Origin: Macromonas bipunctata | Lineage (GTDB): Bacteria; Pseudomonadota; Gammaproteobacteria; Burkholderiales; Burkholderiaceae_C | DNA: 64,000 nt | Direction: 5' to 3' | NCBI RefSeq assembly: GCF_002837135.1 | Contig: NZ_NWBQ01000005.1 | Location: 1-64,000, forward strand | Part shown: piece by piece, positions 24,401 to 33,753 of the stretch | How the letters are laid out: each line of letters starts with the position of its first letter | How positions within the stretch are numbered: the stretch's first letter is position 1 | The notes under the pieces: generated by a model | The model's database searches: none | What the model was told of the DNA's origin: nothing | The model's input: only the letters and a program-made list of their open reading frames with translations | Position numbers and translations under genes: made by a program

Positions 24401-25317
24401 TGCGTCAACGCCTCGAACCAGCGCGCGGCGATCTTGACGCTGAGGGAGCGGCCATTCCAGTGCTTGGCGTTGTTCGCGAGTTGCTCATCCAGCAGCCACC
24501 GACGCATGGCCCGCACGCGCCGGGCCTTGTTGGACAGCAATTCGGCGAGGCCAGCGGTGGATTTTTCCAGCACCTCGGCCAGGCTGCCACTGGTGGCGGA
24601 CGGTGGCCAGTGCGCCTGGTGGGCCAGCAAGGCGGCCATGTCGGCCTGCAGCGCGCCCACGCCGGGCCACAGCTGCAACACGGATTCCAGCTGCGCCCCC
24701 GAGAGCGGGTAGCACTCGCGGCGCCAGTAGTCCTGCACGGCGGTGGTGAAGATGGCGTGCTCATCGGCCACCAAGGTTTCGTCGAACACGCTGCCGCTGT
24801 CGAACGCGTGCTCGCGCAGCATGCGCTGGCACCAGGCGTCGATGGTGAAGATGGCCGCGTCGTCCATGTTGTCGGCGGCGGTGGCCAGCAGCCAGGCGGC
24901 GTTCTGGCGCTGGGCCGGGTCGGGGTAGTCGGCCAGCAACTTGTCCAGAAAATCATCGGGGTCGCCGTCGGGGGCAGCCCCGGCCCGGAAGTGGCGCGCT
25001 GCCTGCAGCAGGCGGCTGCGGATGCGGTCGGAGAGCTCGCGCGTGGCGGCGCGGGTGAACGTCATCACCAAAATTTCCGACGGCTTGAGCGGCTGGCGCA
25101 GCACGGCTCCAGCTTCAGTGGACGCGGTGGTCTCGGCACGGTCGGGGCCGTCGGCGTCAGGCCGGGCGTGGCCCAGCACCAGGCGCACGTACAGCGCGGC
25201 AATCGTCCAGGTCTTGCCGGTGCCAGCGCTGGCCTCGATCAGGCGGCTGCCGTGCAGCGGGAACGTCAGGGGCTGCAGCGGTTGCAAGGACGGCAGCGGG
25301 AGCGGGCTGGTGGTCAT
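21430..25317 (-). CDS. recB: Exodeoxyribonuclease V subunit RecB
   Basis: 1295 residues. Superfamily 1A 3'-5' helicase with Walker A EASAGTGKTWTIAAL near the N-terminus, a UvrD-type core (LIDEFQDTSALQYGLFDAIY, TIHKSKGLEYPVVLLP) and a C-terminal nuclease domain with the catalytic YWVLDYKSSRLG motif. Makes single-stranded DNA for RecA loading and degrades foreign linear DNA. The ATG at 25317 was preferred; an in-frame TTG at 25335 would overlap the recC stop. RecBCD is also known to supply fragments for CRISPR spacer acquisition in other bacteria. Confidence 0.97.
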   Translation of the reverse strand: MTTSPLPLPSLQPLQPLTFPLHGSRLIEASAGTGKTWTIAALYVRLVLGHARPDADGPDRAETTASTEAGAVLRQPLKPSEILVMTFTRAATRELSDRIRSRLLQAARHFRAGAAPDGDPDDFLDKLLADYPDPAQRQNAAWLLATAADNMDDAAIFTIDAWCQRMLREHAFDSGSVFDETLVADEHAIFTTAVQDYWRRECYPLSGAQLESVLQLWPGVGALQADMAALLAHQAHWPPSATSGSLAEVLEKSTAGLAELLSNKARRVRAMRRWLLDEQLANNAKHWNGRSLSVKIAARWFEALTQWAQLDLPLLLPDIGKGTVNLTPDGLLDLRKAAAPAMGHSAIPPDFGWFEQVVACYQAAPWLQALRLHAARWVQQRMQQLKRQAGEFGFADLLQRLRDALHGDNAARLRQRILAQYPAALIDEFQDTSALQYGLFDAIYRVADNVPQHALLLIGDPKQSIYRFRGADIYSYLRARCATAGRHYVLETNYRSTQAVVQAVNTLFGYAEKAHPQAAFRFRPPGAPEGTNPLPFWPVQAKGRSEQFVSRGAAVPALTLVHDWAEPRAGDAVRARFAEHCAEQVVAWLNDPGTGLEEKGEPFRRLCPRDLAILVRTGKEAAAVRRALQRRRVASVYLSDRESVFHSPEAHDLWHWLRGVATPQDAVLVRAALATATIGLTLEELAWLSSNDEAFDAHCEQMRQLRQIWQTQGVLTMLRQALHRFGWAARWLARPDGQGERRLTNFLHLAELLQAASAELEGEHALIRWLQLKSAEAAQDSDEQVVRLESDADLVKIVTIHKSKGLEYPVVLLPFATLSRPVDKKTARVLALPDGDGQPVLRFNVQEDDIDQADTERLREDLRLLYVALTRARHAVWVGFASVKVGNGQECQAHRSALGYLVGGGVAHPHTAWAPLWKHLEQQSGATIALSAAVGGTIPCTGLQRPDARPDLCDAPAYRADFDRDWSVASYSRLTRAAQDASARPLALARRAEDEWLPPAPGQAEPSGQIDPEALDAIAAAADALWPPLAHAARPPLATLPIQHRLAAGRLSGNFVHDQLEWLLTELMTPRQPAADTAPAWPQWLQQRCERAGYTEQASELVAWLQQVVGTPLPQLGAPLAQIRHGLPEMEFWLPAHALHTQRLDELCRQHIFAGLPRPALQKTQLHGMVMGFADLVFQHGGRYWVLDYKSSRLGLDDAAYTLDAMRHDMVLRRYDVQALLYQFALHRLLAQRLGAAYDPAQHLGGALYLFVRGIARPGTHGLCWVSPSLAALQGLQAMLAPAPHDEPEATGAPA

Positions 25318-25331
25318 GGCGGCGGCTTTCT

Positions 25332-28300
25332 TCAATAAGCGTGGGGCGTGACGTGGCTCTTGGCCCAGTCCAGCAGCGGGACGTAGAGCCGCTTCGCCCA
25401 GTCGGCCAGCTGGCCATCATGCGCCAAGGCAAAAAAGTCGGGGTACTGGCGCGCCAGGCAGGGCTCGGCCCCTTCGGGCTGGAGGCCCGCGCCGAAGCTG
25501 TCGCCTTCGTAAGCGGTGCGTGCCTTGGTGGGGCTGCCGGGGTCGGGCGCCAGCGCCAGCGCGGTTTTCAGGGGCACGGGCAGCGGCCGCTGCATGCCTG
25601 CCCGCCAGGCCTCCAGCACCATGCCCAGCTGGGCCTGGGCGGTGTCGATGGGCATGGGGCGGATATCGAGCCACGCGTCCTGCCCCACGGCGCGCGCACC
25701 CACGGGCTGGCCCAGCGCCGCCGCGCCCAGCAAGCGCAGCCACAGCGGCAGCAGCTTGTCGGGGCGTGGCTCGCCCTTCTTGTCCAGCCACTTGCTGGCC
25801 TGCAACACCAGCCAGACCGGGGTGTCGGCGCCAGCATCGGAAAGGTGCAGCCCGTCCACCCAGTCCTCCAGCACCACGTCCTGATACTGGTAGCGCACCG
25901 CCAAACGCGGCGCAGGCCGGGGGTAATCGCACTGGGCCTGGTGCCAGGCCTCGGCCATGGCGTCCAGCACGGTGCCCAGTTCGGCCTGCTCGCACTCGCC
26001 CAACGCTTTGACCGGCAACGCCCCGGCCAGGCGCTGGCGCTCCAGCGCGCGTTGCACGTGCGCCTTCAGGCCCGACGCATCCAGGCCCGCCGGCCAGGCG
26101 CCGGTTTGTTGCTGCAGCAGCTGGTACCGCTCCAGGCCGTCGATCTGGAACGGCTCCACGTCGGCGTCGGGTTCCTCGTCCCGCTCAAACGCGATGGCAA
26201 AGCGGTCGCGGAAGAACGCCTTCACCGGGTTGCGCAGAAACCAGTCCAGGCGCTGGAAGGTCAGCGGCACCTCGGGGTCGGGCACGAACGCAGGCAGCGG
26301 CGGCACGGGTTGCGGCATCAGCGTGGCGGGGGTTTCGCCTTCATCGCCTGTATCGCCAGCGGTACTGTGCAGATTGCGCCATTCGTGCGCGTAGGTGGCC
26401 AGCGCGGAGTCATGCTCAAAGTAACGTCGGCTGAAAGGTTGCAGCGGGTGCTCCGTGGTGCGTTGCTGGATCGCGTCCTCGCCCCACAGCGCGCCCAAGT
26501 AATCGCGCAGTTGCGACACCAGCACCGACGGCGGCTGTTCGGTGTTGTCGCGCACGCTGCGCCCGCTCCAGCCGATGTAAAGCGCGCGCCGCGCCGACAG
26601 CAAGGCCTCCAGCATGAGCTGGCGGTCGTCGTACTGGCGCGAACGGTCGCCGGGGCGGTACTGCCCCTTCTGGCGCATCAAATCGAAATCGCTGTACAGG
26701 GTGCGGCGCGGGTAGTCGCCGTCGTTCATGCCCAGCAGGCACACCACCTCGAACGGTACCGCACGCATCGGCATCAGGGTGCAAAAGGTGACCCCGCCTG
26801 CGCGGAACTTGTGCTCCAGCGACGGCACTTCAATCGCCTCCAGCCACGCTTGGGCAAAATCGGCCAACGGCAATGGTTCGTCAAAGCGGGCCTGTTCGCA
26901 GGCTTGCAGCCACGTGGCCAAGCCGTCCTCCAGCAGGCCCAGCACGGCGCGGTCGGTGTCGTCGGTGGCCAGAAACAGCGCGTCCAGCAACGTGCGCGCA
27001 CGTTCGGCCCACAGCAGGGGCGTGGCGGTGCGGGCGGTTTGCGCCACCCAGTCCATCAGCGTGCGCAACAGGTGGGCCAGGCCGCCCGCCAGCTCGGCGT
27101 CCAGCCCGCCCACTTCGGCGTACGGGGCAATGTGTTGCCACGGCGTGCCGGTGGTGTTCAAGTCCAGCGCCGCATCGCCCACCGCATAGCCCAGCAACAT
27201 GCGTTGCAGGCCGAACCAGGCGCTGTTTTGGTCGCCGCATGCGCCCAGCCCCAGCGCCTGACGGTGCGCTTCGTTCAAGCCCCAGCGGATGCCCGCACCC
27301 TCCATCCACTGCGTCAGCGTGGGCAGATCGGCGTTGTCGATGCCAAAACGTGCGGCCACGGCGGGCACTTCCAGCACGTCCACCAGCTCGCTCATGCCAC
27401 AGCGTTGGCGCGGCAGCTTCAGCAACCACTCCAGCGCCAGAATCAGCGGGCTGCTGGATTTGGCGCTCACGTCGGCAATGTCGTAGGGAATATGGCGCGG
27501 GTCGTTGCGCTTATGCTGGTCGAACACGGCGCGGATGGCGGGCGCCATCTGCTCGATGTCGGGCACCATCACCACCACATCACGCGGTTGCAAAGGCGAC
27601 ACACCGGCTGGGGCATGGGCCGGATCCAGCAAGTGCAGCAGCTGGTCGTGCAGGATTTCCAGCTCCCGCACGCGGCTGTGCGCCACGTGGAAGGTGATGG
27701 AACGGTCGTGAACGGGCAAGGGCCGTGGCACAACGGCGGCATCGCCCGGCAAGGGCAAGGGTTCCAAATCGCGGATGAGGCGCTGCACCTGCAACAGCAT
27801 CGGTGTCGCGTCGTCGCTGTCGTCCTCGTCAAACAGGTCGATCTTGAGGGCCGGAAAATCTTTGCGCGTTTGCGCGGCATCGTCGAACTCATCCAACAGC
27901 CGGATGAAATCGCGCCCCTGCCGCCCCCAGGCCGCCAGCAGCGGGTGGGCGTGGTGGTGCATGTCCTGCAACGGCACCGCCGCCAGCGCCTGGCCCGCGC
28001 GCGGGGTCTGGCGCTGACGCTGACTGCGAAACAGCTCGCGCCCATCCATGATGTCGCCCCAGTAGTAGCGGCACGGGTTGGGCACCGCCAGCAGCACCTG
28101 GGTGTAGCGGCTCAACGCCGCCAGCACTTGCAACGTAGACCACGGCATGTGGCTCATGCCAAACACCACCACCCGGCGCGCCACGCGGCCGGTGTAATCC
28201 GCATCCGGCTGTTGCAGGCGCTGCAGCACTTTCTGGTGCAAATAGGGCCGGATCGCTTGCTCGCGCCCGGGCTCCAGCGTGGCCAGCACGGCACGCCACA

Positions 28301-28889
28301 GCAGCGGCTGCCAGCGTTGCTCGGCGGGCACCGGCGCTTCCACGCCGTTGTGGCCGATCAGCACGTCGCGCCCTTGGTGCCAGGCCTGCAACCAGTCGGC
28401 GCGGTAGTTCTGGTACTGGTCGAACAAGTCGGCCAGCCGGACGGCCAGCTGCAAGTGGCGCTCAGGCTCCTCGGGCTTGAGGTAGCCGCGCACGGGCGCA
28501 AAGTCGGGCAGCTCCAGCAGGCCGGGCAGCACTTTCATCAGCCGCCACGTCATGGGGATCTTGTCCAGCGGCGAATCGCGCGGCACCGCCGCCGCGCCCA
28601 GCACCTGGCGGTAGGTGCGCCACAAAAAGCGGCTGGGCAGCTCCACCCGCGTGGCCGCACACACGCCCGTGGTGGCGGCCATTTCCATCTTGAACCACTC
28701 GGCAATGCCGTTGCTTTGCACCAGCACCACCTCTTGCTCCAGCGGGGCCAGCGGGTGCTGGGCCAGCCACTGCATCACGGCGTGGGCCAGCCAATCCAGC
28801 CGGTTGCCGTGCAGGGTGATCAAGCCCGGCGTGAGGGGCGCGGGCGACTGAAAGTCATCGGTAACAACACTATCGGCGGGCAAGGACAC
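25332..28889 (-). CDS. recC: Exodeoxyribonuclease V subunit RecC
   Basis: 1185 residues. The Chi-scanning subunit with an inactive helicase-like fold. The N-terminal VQSNGIAEWFKMEMA block and the mid-region VCLLGMNDGDYPR are hallmarks of RecC. It appears to start at GTG (28889) after a GAAAGG ribosome binding site. First gene of the recC-recB-recD operon; recB starts 14 bp downstream of its stop. Confidence 0.95.
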   Translation of the reverse strand: MSLPADSVVTDDFQSPAPLTPGLITLHGNRLDWLAHAVMQWLAQHPLAPLEQEVVLVQSNGIAEWFKMEMAATTGVCAATRVELPSRFLWRTYRQVLGAAAVPRDSPLDKIPMTWRLMKVLPGLLELPDFAPVRGYLKPEEPERHLQLAVRLADLFDQYQNYRADWLQAWHQGRDVLIGHNGVEAPVPAEQRWQPLLWRAVLATLEPGREQAIRPYLHQKVLQRLQQPDADYTGRVARRVVVFGMSHMPWSTLQVLAALSRYTQVLLAVPNPCRYYWGDIMDGRELFRSQRQRQTPRAGQALAAVPLQDMHHHAHPLLAAWGRQGRDFIRLLDEFDDAAQTRKDFPALKIDLFDEDDSDDATPMLLQVQRLIRDLEPLPLPGDAAVVPRPLPVHDRSITFHVAHSRVRELEILHDQLLHLLDPAHAPAGVSPLQPRDVVVMVPDIEQMAPAIRAVFDQHKRNDPRHIPYDIADVSAKSSSPLILALEWLLKLPRQRCGMSELVDVLEVPAVAARFGIDNADLPTLTQWMEGAGIRWGLNEAHRQALGLGACGDQNSAWFGLQRMLLGYAVGDAALDLNTTGTPWQHIAPYAEVGGLDAELAGGLAHLLRTLMDWVAQTARTATPLLWAERARTLLDALFLATDDTDRAVLGLLEDGLATWLQACEQARFDEPLPLADFAQAWLEAIEVPSLEHKFRAGGVTFCTLMPMRAVPFEVVCLLGMNDGDYPRRTLYSDFDLMRQKGQYRPGDRSRQYDDRQLMLEALLSARRALYIGWSGRSVRDNTEQPPSVLVSQLRDYLGALWGEDAIQQRTTEHPLQPFSRRYFEHDSALATYAHEWRNLHSTAGDTGDEGETPATLMPQPVPPLPAFVPDPEVPLTFQRLDWFLRNPVKAFFRDRFAIAFERDEEPDADVEPFQIDGLERYQLLQQQTGAWPAGLDASGLKAHVQRALERQRLAGALPVKALGECEQAELGTVLDAMAEAWHQAQCDYPRPAPRLAVRYQYQDVVLEDWVDGLHLSDAGADTPVWLVLQASKWLDKKGEPRPDKLLPLWLRLLGAAALGQPVGARAVGQDAWLDIRPMPIDTAQAQLGMVLEAWRAGMQRPLPVPLKTALALAPDPGSPTKARTAYEGDSFGAGLQPEGAEPCLARQYPDFFALAHDGQLADWAKRLYVPLLDWAKSHVTPHAY

Positions 28890-28943
28890 GGCGGGGGCCT
28901 TTCAGGGCTGGAGACCAGCCACTATAACGCCAGCCGCGCCGGT

Positions 28944-29969
28944 TCAGAATGCTGCTGGTGGCAATGCGTCCAGCCAGCGGTTGATGCGTTCGGCCATCGG
29001 CGCGGTCGCCTTGGGGGCACGGATGTCGCCTGCCAAAATGTGCTGGCCCACCGATTCGCTGTACGTGACAGCCTCCAGCGTCTTATTCGGGCTGCCGATG
29101 CGCGCAAACGCCACCTCAATTTCAGCGGGATCCACGGTCTGGTCACGCTGCGAGTACAGCACCAGCACCGGGGTCTTGAAGCGCGACAGGTCGCTCTCTC
29201 GCACACGCTCGACCAGCGCCATCATGGGGAACAGCGCACGGGTGGCGTAACGCCCCGTCCAGCCCTGCGCCTCCTGGGGGTCGGTGGACACTTCACCGCG
29301 CATCTCGCCCTCCAGCGCCAGCGCCAGCTGCTGGCCCCACGGGCCGTTGATGAGTTCGGAGCGTTTGTCCTTCGGCCCAAAGTTGGGTGACACCAGCACA
29401 TAGGCGCTCACGCCATCGCCTTCGGGCCGCATGGCCAGCCAAGTGCCCAGCGTGCCGCCGGTGGACGTACCAATGACCAACACCTTGTCGCCCAGTTGGC
29501 GGCCAATGCGCACCGCCTCCACCGCATCGGCCAGCCAGTCCTGCACGGTGGCCTCCCCCATCGCTTCGCCCGTGCGGCCATTGCCCACCAAACGGGTGTA
29601 GAACTGGTTGGCCCCAAGGTGGCGTGCCACCAGATCCGGCAATGGCGACAGCTCCAGCCGCGAGGCCGAGAACCCGTGCAAATACACCACCGCCCACGGC
29701 GTGCGCTGCCCCACCGCACCGTGCCAGACCACGCCCTTGGCGGTGCCGGGCCGGATGTCGGGGTACGCCGCCTCGCTGTGCGCCAGCCAGGCGTCCAGCT
29801 CCAGCAGGTTGGCGGGCGGCGCGGCGCGCGGGGCCGGGGCCTCGGGGCCAAAGCGGTTGCGCGGGCCCAGCACCAGCAATAACGCCACCACCAGCACGGC
29901 CCAGGCCAGCCGCAACCACCAGCGGCGTGGCGCCGCAGAACGGGTATCAAACAAGCGACGAGTGGCCAT
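28944..29969 (-). CDS. Membrane-anchored alpha/beta hydrolase
   Basis: 341 residues. One N-terminal transmembrane helix (LRLAWAVLVVALLLVLG) is followed by an alpha/beta hydrolase domain with the oxyanion segment VYLHGFSASRLELS and nucleophile motif GTSTGG. Later acidic and histidine residues (YSQRDQTVDP, VGQHILAGD) could complete the triad. Related to serine aminopeptidase/lysophospholipase-type hydrolases; substrate unknown. A GTG at 29975 overlapping the murB stop is an alternative start. Confidence 0.85.
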   Translation of the reverse strand: MATRRLFDTRSAAPRRWWLRLAWAVLVVALLLVLGPRNRFGPEAPAPRAAPPANLLELDAWLAHSEAAYPDIRPGTAKGVVWHGAVGQRTPWAVVYLHGFSASRLELSPLPDLVARHLGANQFYTRLVGNGRTGEAMGEATVQDWLADAVEAVRIGRQLGDKVLVIGTSTGGTLGTWLAMRPEGDGVSAYVLVSPNFGPKDKRSELINGPWGQQLALALEGEMRGEVSTDPQEAQGWTGRYATRALFPMMALVERVRESDLSRFKTPVLVLYSQRDQTVDPAEIEVAFARIGSPNKTLEAVTYSESVGQHILAGDIRAPKATAPMAERINRWLDALPPAAF

Positions 29970-29971
29970 GC

Positions 29972-31024
29972 TCACACCACCACGGGTTCAGGTTCCAGCC
30001 GAATACCGAACCGCTCGTACACACTGGTCTGGATCGCACGGGCCAACGTCATCACCTCACCGCCCGTGCAGGGGTGCTCGGCATCGCCCCGGTTCACCAA
30101 CACCAAAGCCTGTTTGTCGTACACACCGGCATGGCCCACGGTTTTGCCTTTCCAGCCACAGGCATCAATCAGCCAACCGGCGGCCAGCTTGATGCTGCCA
30201 TCGGGCATGGGGTAATGCACCACCTTGGGGTCGCGGCCTATGATGTCGGCGCACTGCTCGGGCGTGACGGTCGGATTCTTGAAAAAACTGCCCGCATTGC
30301 CGATCTGGGCCGGGTCGGGCAACTTGGCACGCCGAATGGCACAGATCCAGTCAAACACCTGCTGCGCGGTGGGCACGCTGATACCGGTTTCGGCCATCTT
30401 GCGCTCCAAGTCCAAATACCCCAGCACTGGCCGCCACGGCTTGGGCAACCAGAAGCGCACCCGCGTGATGAGTGCCCGCCCCGCCAACCCATAACCACCA
30501 CCAGCGGGCGGCACGTGCTTGAACACCGAATCGCGGTAGCCAAAACCGCACTGCGCCGCCTCCAAACTGAAGGGGGCCCCCGTTTCCAGATCCATCGCGT
30601 CCAGCGAATGGAAACGGTCTTGCAGCTCCACGCCGTAAGCGCCGATGTTCTGCACGGGCGACGCGCCCACCGTGCCCGGAATCAGCGCCATGTTCTCCAG
30701 CCCCGGCCAGCCTTGCGTCAGCGTCCAAGCCACAAACTGGTGCCAGCTTTCGCCCGCACCGGCTTCCACCAAGTAACCCTTATCGGTTTCCTGCACCAAA
30801 CGGCGGCCCAGTATCTCCACCTTGAGCACCAGGCGCTTGACATCGCCGGTCAGCACCAGATTGCTCCCACCCCCCAGCACCAGCACATCGTCCGCGCGCC
30901 AGTCCGGGTGGCGGATCAGGGCTTCCAGCTCAAGCTCAGAACGGATGCGCGCCAACCGCGCGGCGCGGGCTGCGATGCCAAAAGTATTGAAGGGCTGCAA
31001 CGCCACGTTTTTCTCGACTAACAT
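29972..31024 (-). CDS. murB: UDP-N-acetylenolpyruvoylglucosamine reductase MurB
   Basis: 350 residues, type I MurB (E. coli-like). FAD-dependent reduction of the enolpyruvyl ether to give UDP-N-acetylmuramic acid in peptidoglycan synthesis. Motifs: NTFGIAARA at the start, [13 protein letters not shown] for [13 protein letters not shown], and the catalytic serine in [11 protein letters not shown]. Cytosolic and normally essential. Confidence 0.97.
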   Translation of the reverse strand: MLVEKNVALQPFNTFGIAARAARLARIRSELELEALIRHPDWRADDVLVLGGGSNLVLTGDVKRLVLKVEILGRRLVQETDKGYLVEAGAGESWHQFVAWTLTQGWPGLENMALIPGTVGASPVQNIGAYGVELQDRFHSLDAMDLETGAPFSLEAAQCGFGYRDSVFKHVPPAGGGYGLAGRALITRVRFWLPKPWRPVLGYLDLERKMAETGISVPTAQQVFDWICAIRRAKLPDPAQIGNAGSFFKNPTVTPEQCADIIGRDPKVVHYPMPDGSIKLAAGWLIDACGWKGKTVGHAGVYDKQALVLVNRGDAEHPCTGGEVMTLARAIQTSVYERFGIRLEPEPVVV

Positions 31025-31142
31025 CAGCGCATTGTCGCACCGCCAGCGCCGCTTTCAGGCCTGCACGCCGTGCAGCGGGGCCACACACAGGCACCGCCCC
31101 ACCCCTTTTACCACCCTATCCAACTTTCTCAAGGATCAACGT

Positions 31143-31628
31143 ATGCCTTCCTTTGACACCACCCTCGAAGCCGACATGGTCGAAGTCAAGAACGCCGTCG
31201 AACAAACCCTCAAAGAAATCGGCACCCGCTTCGACTTCAAAGGCACCAGCGCCACCTTGGAACTCAAGGACAAGGACATCACCCTGATCGGCGACAGCGA
31301 CTTCCAGTTGCAGCAAATCGACGACATCCTGCGCAACAAGCTCACCAAACGCAAGGTCGATGTGCGCTTCCTGGACGCGGGCAAGGTCGAAAAAATCGGC
31401 GGTGACAAGGTCAAGCAAGTGCTCAAGGTGCGCAACGGCATCAGCACCGAAGACGGCAAAAAAATCCAGCAAGCCATCAAGGCCAGCAAAATGAAAGTGC
31501 AAGCCGCCATCCAAGACGGCAAAGTGCGCGTTACCGGTGCCAAGCGCGACGACCTGCAAGCCGCGATGGCCCTCATCCGCAAAGAGATGAGCGAGCTGCC
31601 ACTGGGCTACGACAACTTCCGCGACTGA
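31143..31628 (+). CDS. yajQ: YajQ family nucleotide-binding protein
   Basis: 161 residues, full family length ([20 protein letters not shown]; ending [10 protein letters not shown]). Two RNP-like domains; members bind RNA or cyclic di-GMP in different bacteria. The start at 31143 has CAAGGATC upstream. Divergent from murB with a 118-bp spacer. Confidence 0.96.
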   Translation: MPSFDTTLEADMVEVKNAVEQTLKEIGTRFDFKGTSATLELKDKDITLIGDSDFQLQQIDDILRNKLTKRKVDVRFLDAGKVEKIGGDKVKQVLKVRNGISTEDGKKIQQAIKASKMKVQAAIQDGKVRVTGAKRDDLQAAMALIRKEMSELPLGYDNFRD

Positions 31629-31691
31629 ACCTGACTGAGTGACCCCGCACGCTCCCACAAGCGTTCAAAACTTCATGAAAAAGCAGTAACT

Positions 31692-33743
31692 ATGGTCAAT
31701 TTTCAAGAACAGTACGCCTTGTGGGATAAGTTTCTATCGAAGTGGCCTGTCTCCCGCTTGGAATCAATGACGTTGGATGAATACAGCCTCGCGGGGTCAC
31801 AAGACAGCTTCACCTACTGGATCGAATCGCGTCTTGACAAGATGGGCAGCATCTGGGGCGGATCATCGTTCAAGTTCGGCGTTTATTCCCGGAGGAACAC
31901 TGAACACAGAGAAAACGATAACACCCGCTCCTACTCGCCCACCCACGGCTGGCTTACATCGCTGGGCGAAACGGCAGAAGTAGCCTTTGAGCAGGTACGC
32001 TGCTCTATAGTTCAAGTCGCGCAATGGGCAGCTAAAGGTAAGATTGATAATATTGAATCACTATCAGGTCTAGGCGAGGTCTTCAAATGGAAAATTGCCT
32101 TCCACTACCAAGACCGCACAAACCCAACAATCGTAAACATTTTCAAAAGTAAGTGGCTTGCAGCGTGCGTTGGTAGTACCGTAAAACAGAGCATGGCCAG
32201 TTTACAAAAAGCGACGTTGGCCAAACGTTCGCTTGAACTCGGCATTCTGGAGTTCGGGGAAGAGGTGTGGAAAGCAGTGAATCTGGAGGAGGTCGAACAA
32301 CCACCGTCGCTTACAACGATTGAGACCCACAATATGTCCACAAGCACCTGCTTCAACCGCATCTACTACGGCCCACCCGGCACCGGGAAAACCTACACAC
32401 TGATGCAACTGCTCAAGCGCGATTACGAGTTGCAGGCTATGTCCATCTCTGCGGAAGAATGGCGCAGCCAGATAATTGCTGAAAAAATCGCAGTTTTGAA
32501 GTGGTGGGAAGGTGTTGCTGCTGCGTTGTATGACCTCGATGGCAAAGCCAAAGTAGCCGACATTGCAGAGCACCCTTTTGTCCGTGCTATCGCAAATGCC
32601 AAAAACCGAAGTCAAGGAATCAAACAAACCTTATGGGGTACGCTACAGCACCATACGATTGACTCATCCGTCACTGTCAATACAAAACTCCGCATGGGGC
32701 CAGCTATATTTGACAAAACAGCTGACTCATTTTGGCAATTCGCTGGTGAGTGGCCTGATGCTTGTGCAGACTTGATCTCACTGGTCGATCAACTTAAAGC
32801 TGGCCAACACGGTACAGCCACCGTGCAGTGCTACAGCTTCGTGACCTTCCATCAATCCTACGGCTACGAAGAATTTGTTGAGGGATTGCGCCCAGTTTTA
32901 AATGATGCCGCCGACGCGGGCGAAGTGGCGTACGAAATTCGCCCCGGCGCATTCAAGGAGTTGTGTCGCAAGGCCAGACAGGCTCCCAACCAACGCTTCG
33001 CGATGGTGATCGACGAAATCAACCGAGGCAATATCAGCAAGATTTTTGGTGAACTGATCACACTGATCGAACCAGACAAACGCGATCCACTCGATGGCAG
33101 CAGGCCACCTGTCGAGCTGACACTGGCCTATTCGGGGGAGAAGTTTTCAGTACCAGCCAACGTGGACATCATCGGCACAATGAACACGGCAGACCGCTCG
33201 CTGGCTTTGCTGGATACCGCCTTGCGCCGCCGCTTCGACTTTGTACCGCTGCTGCCCGACATCCGCGCCGAGAAAGATGCGGCTGATCCACACAGCGCAC
33301 CACTGGCAGGCTTGGTGGTCACCACGGCGAACGGTGCGATTGATGTGCGGCGGATGCTGGAACGCATCAACGAACGCATCGAAGCCTTGTACGACCGCGA
33401 CCACTGCATTGGCCATGCTTATTTCAAGCTGTTGGCAAATATAGCTGATGGCAATGTCCGTTTTGAAAAATTGGCCGACATCTTCCGCAATCGCATCATG
33501 CCCTTGCTGGAGGAATACTTCTTTGAAGATTGGCACAAAATTCGGCTGATGCTGGGCGACAACCAGAAACCCGAGCCAGCCCAGTTCATTACAGAAAGCG
33601 AGGCCCACGAACAGAACTTGAGTGACTTGTTCGGCAACAACCACAGCCTAGACAGCTACGCCACCAAACGCCGCTATCAACCGCAGCCGCCAGCGTTTAC
33701 CAACCCTGACGCGTACATTGGCATCTACCAGCCCCTGTCTTGA
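31692..33743 (+). CDS. mcrB: McrB-like GTPase subunit of a type IV restriction system
   Basis: 683 residues. The first 210 residues are a recognition-type domain seen on McrB homologues (LDEYSLAGSQDSFTYWIESR, GSIWGGSSFKFGVYSRR), unlike the E. coli DUF3578 domain. The AAA+ motor has Walker A YYGPPGTGKTYT (226-237), Walker B MVIDEINRGNISKIFGELI, the McrB signature region MNTADRSLALLDTALRRRFDF and an arginine finger. With McrC it would cut DNA carrying modified bases. Codon use and GC are lower than in neighbours, notably in the first 1 kb, suggesting horizontal gain between yajQ and plsY. Confidence 0.9.
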   Translation: MVNFQEQYALWDKFLSKWPVSRLESMTLDEYSLAGSQDSFTYWIESRLDKMGSIWGGSSFKFGVYSRRNTEHRENDNTRSYSPTHGWLTSLGETAEVAFEQVRCSIVQVAQWAAKGKIDNIESLSGLGEVFKWKIAFHYQDRTNPTIVNIFKSKWLAACVGSTVKQSMASLQKATLAKRSLELGILEFGEEVWKAVNLEEVEQPPSLTTIETHNMSTSTCFNRIYYGPPGTGKTYTLMQLLKRDYELQAMSISAEEWRSQIIAEKIAVLKWWEGVAAALYDLDGKAKVADIAEHPFVRAIANAKNRSQGIKQTLWGTLQHHTIDSSVTVNTKLRMGPAIFDKTADSFWQFAGEWPDACADLISLVDQLKAGQHGTATVQCYSFVTFHQSYGYEEFVEGLRPVLNDAADAGEVAYEIRPGAFKELCRKARQAPNQRFAMVIDEINRGNISKIFGELITLIEPDKRDPLDGSRPPVELTLAYSGEKFSVPANVDIIGTMNTADRSLALLDTALRRRFDFVPLLPDIRAEKDAADPHSAPLAGLVVTTANGAIDVRRMLERINERIEALYDRDHCIGHAYFKLLANIADGNVRFEKLADIFRNRIMPLLEEYFFEDWHKIRLMLGDNQKPEPAQFITESEAHEQNLSDLFGNNHSLDSYATKRRYQPQPPAFTNPDAYIGIYQPLS

Positions 33744-33753
33744 AGGTGGACAA

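Noticed and set aside
20686-25338. 1550-residue open frame on the plus strand opposite recB and recD
   Set aside because: Antisense to genuine helicase genes, Gln/Arg/Gly-rich and without any recognisable domain.
25341-29390. 1349-residue open frame on the plus strand opposite recC
   Set aside because: Antisense to recC, with His/Gln/Arg-rich composition typical of shadow frames in GC-rich DNA.
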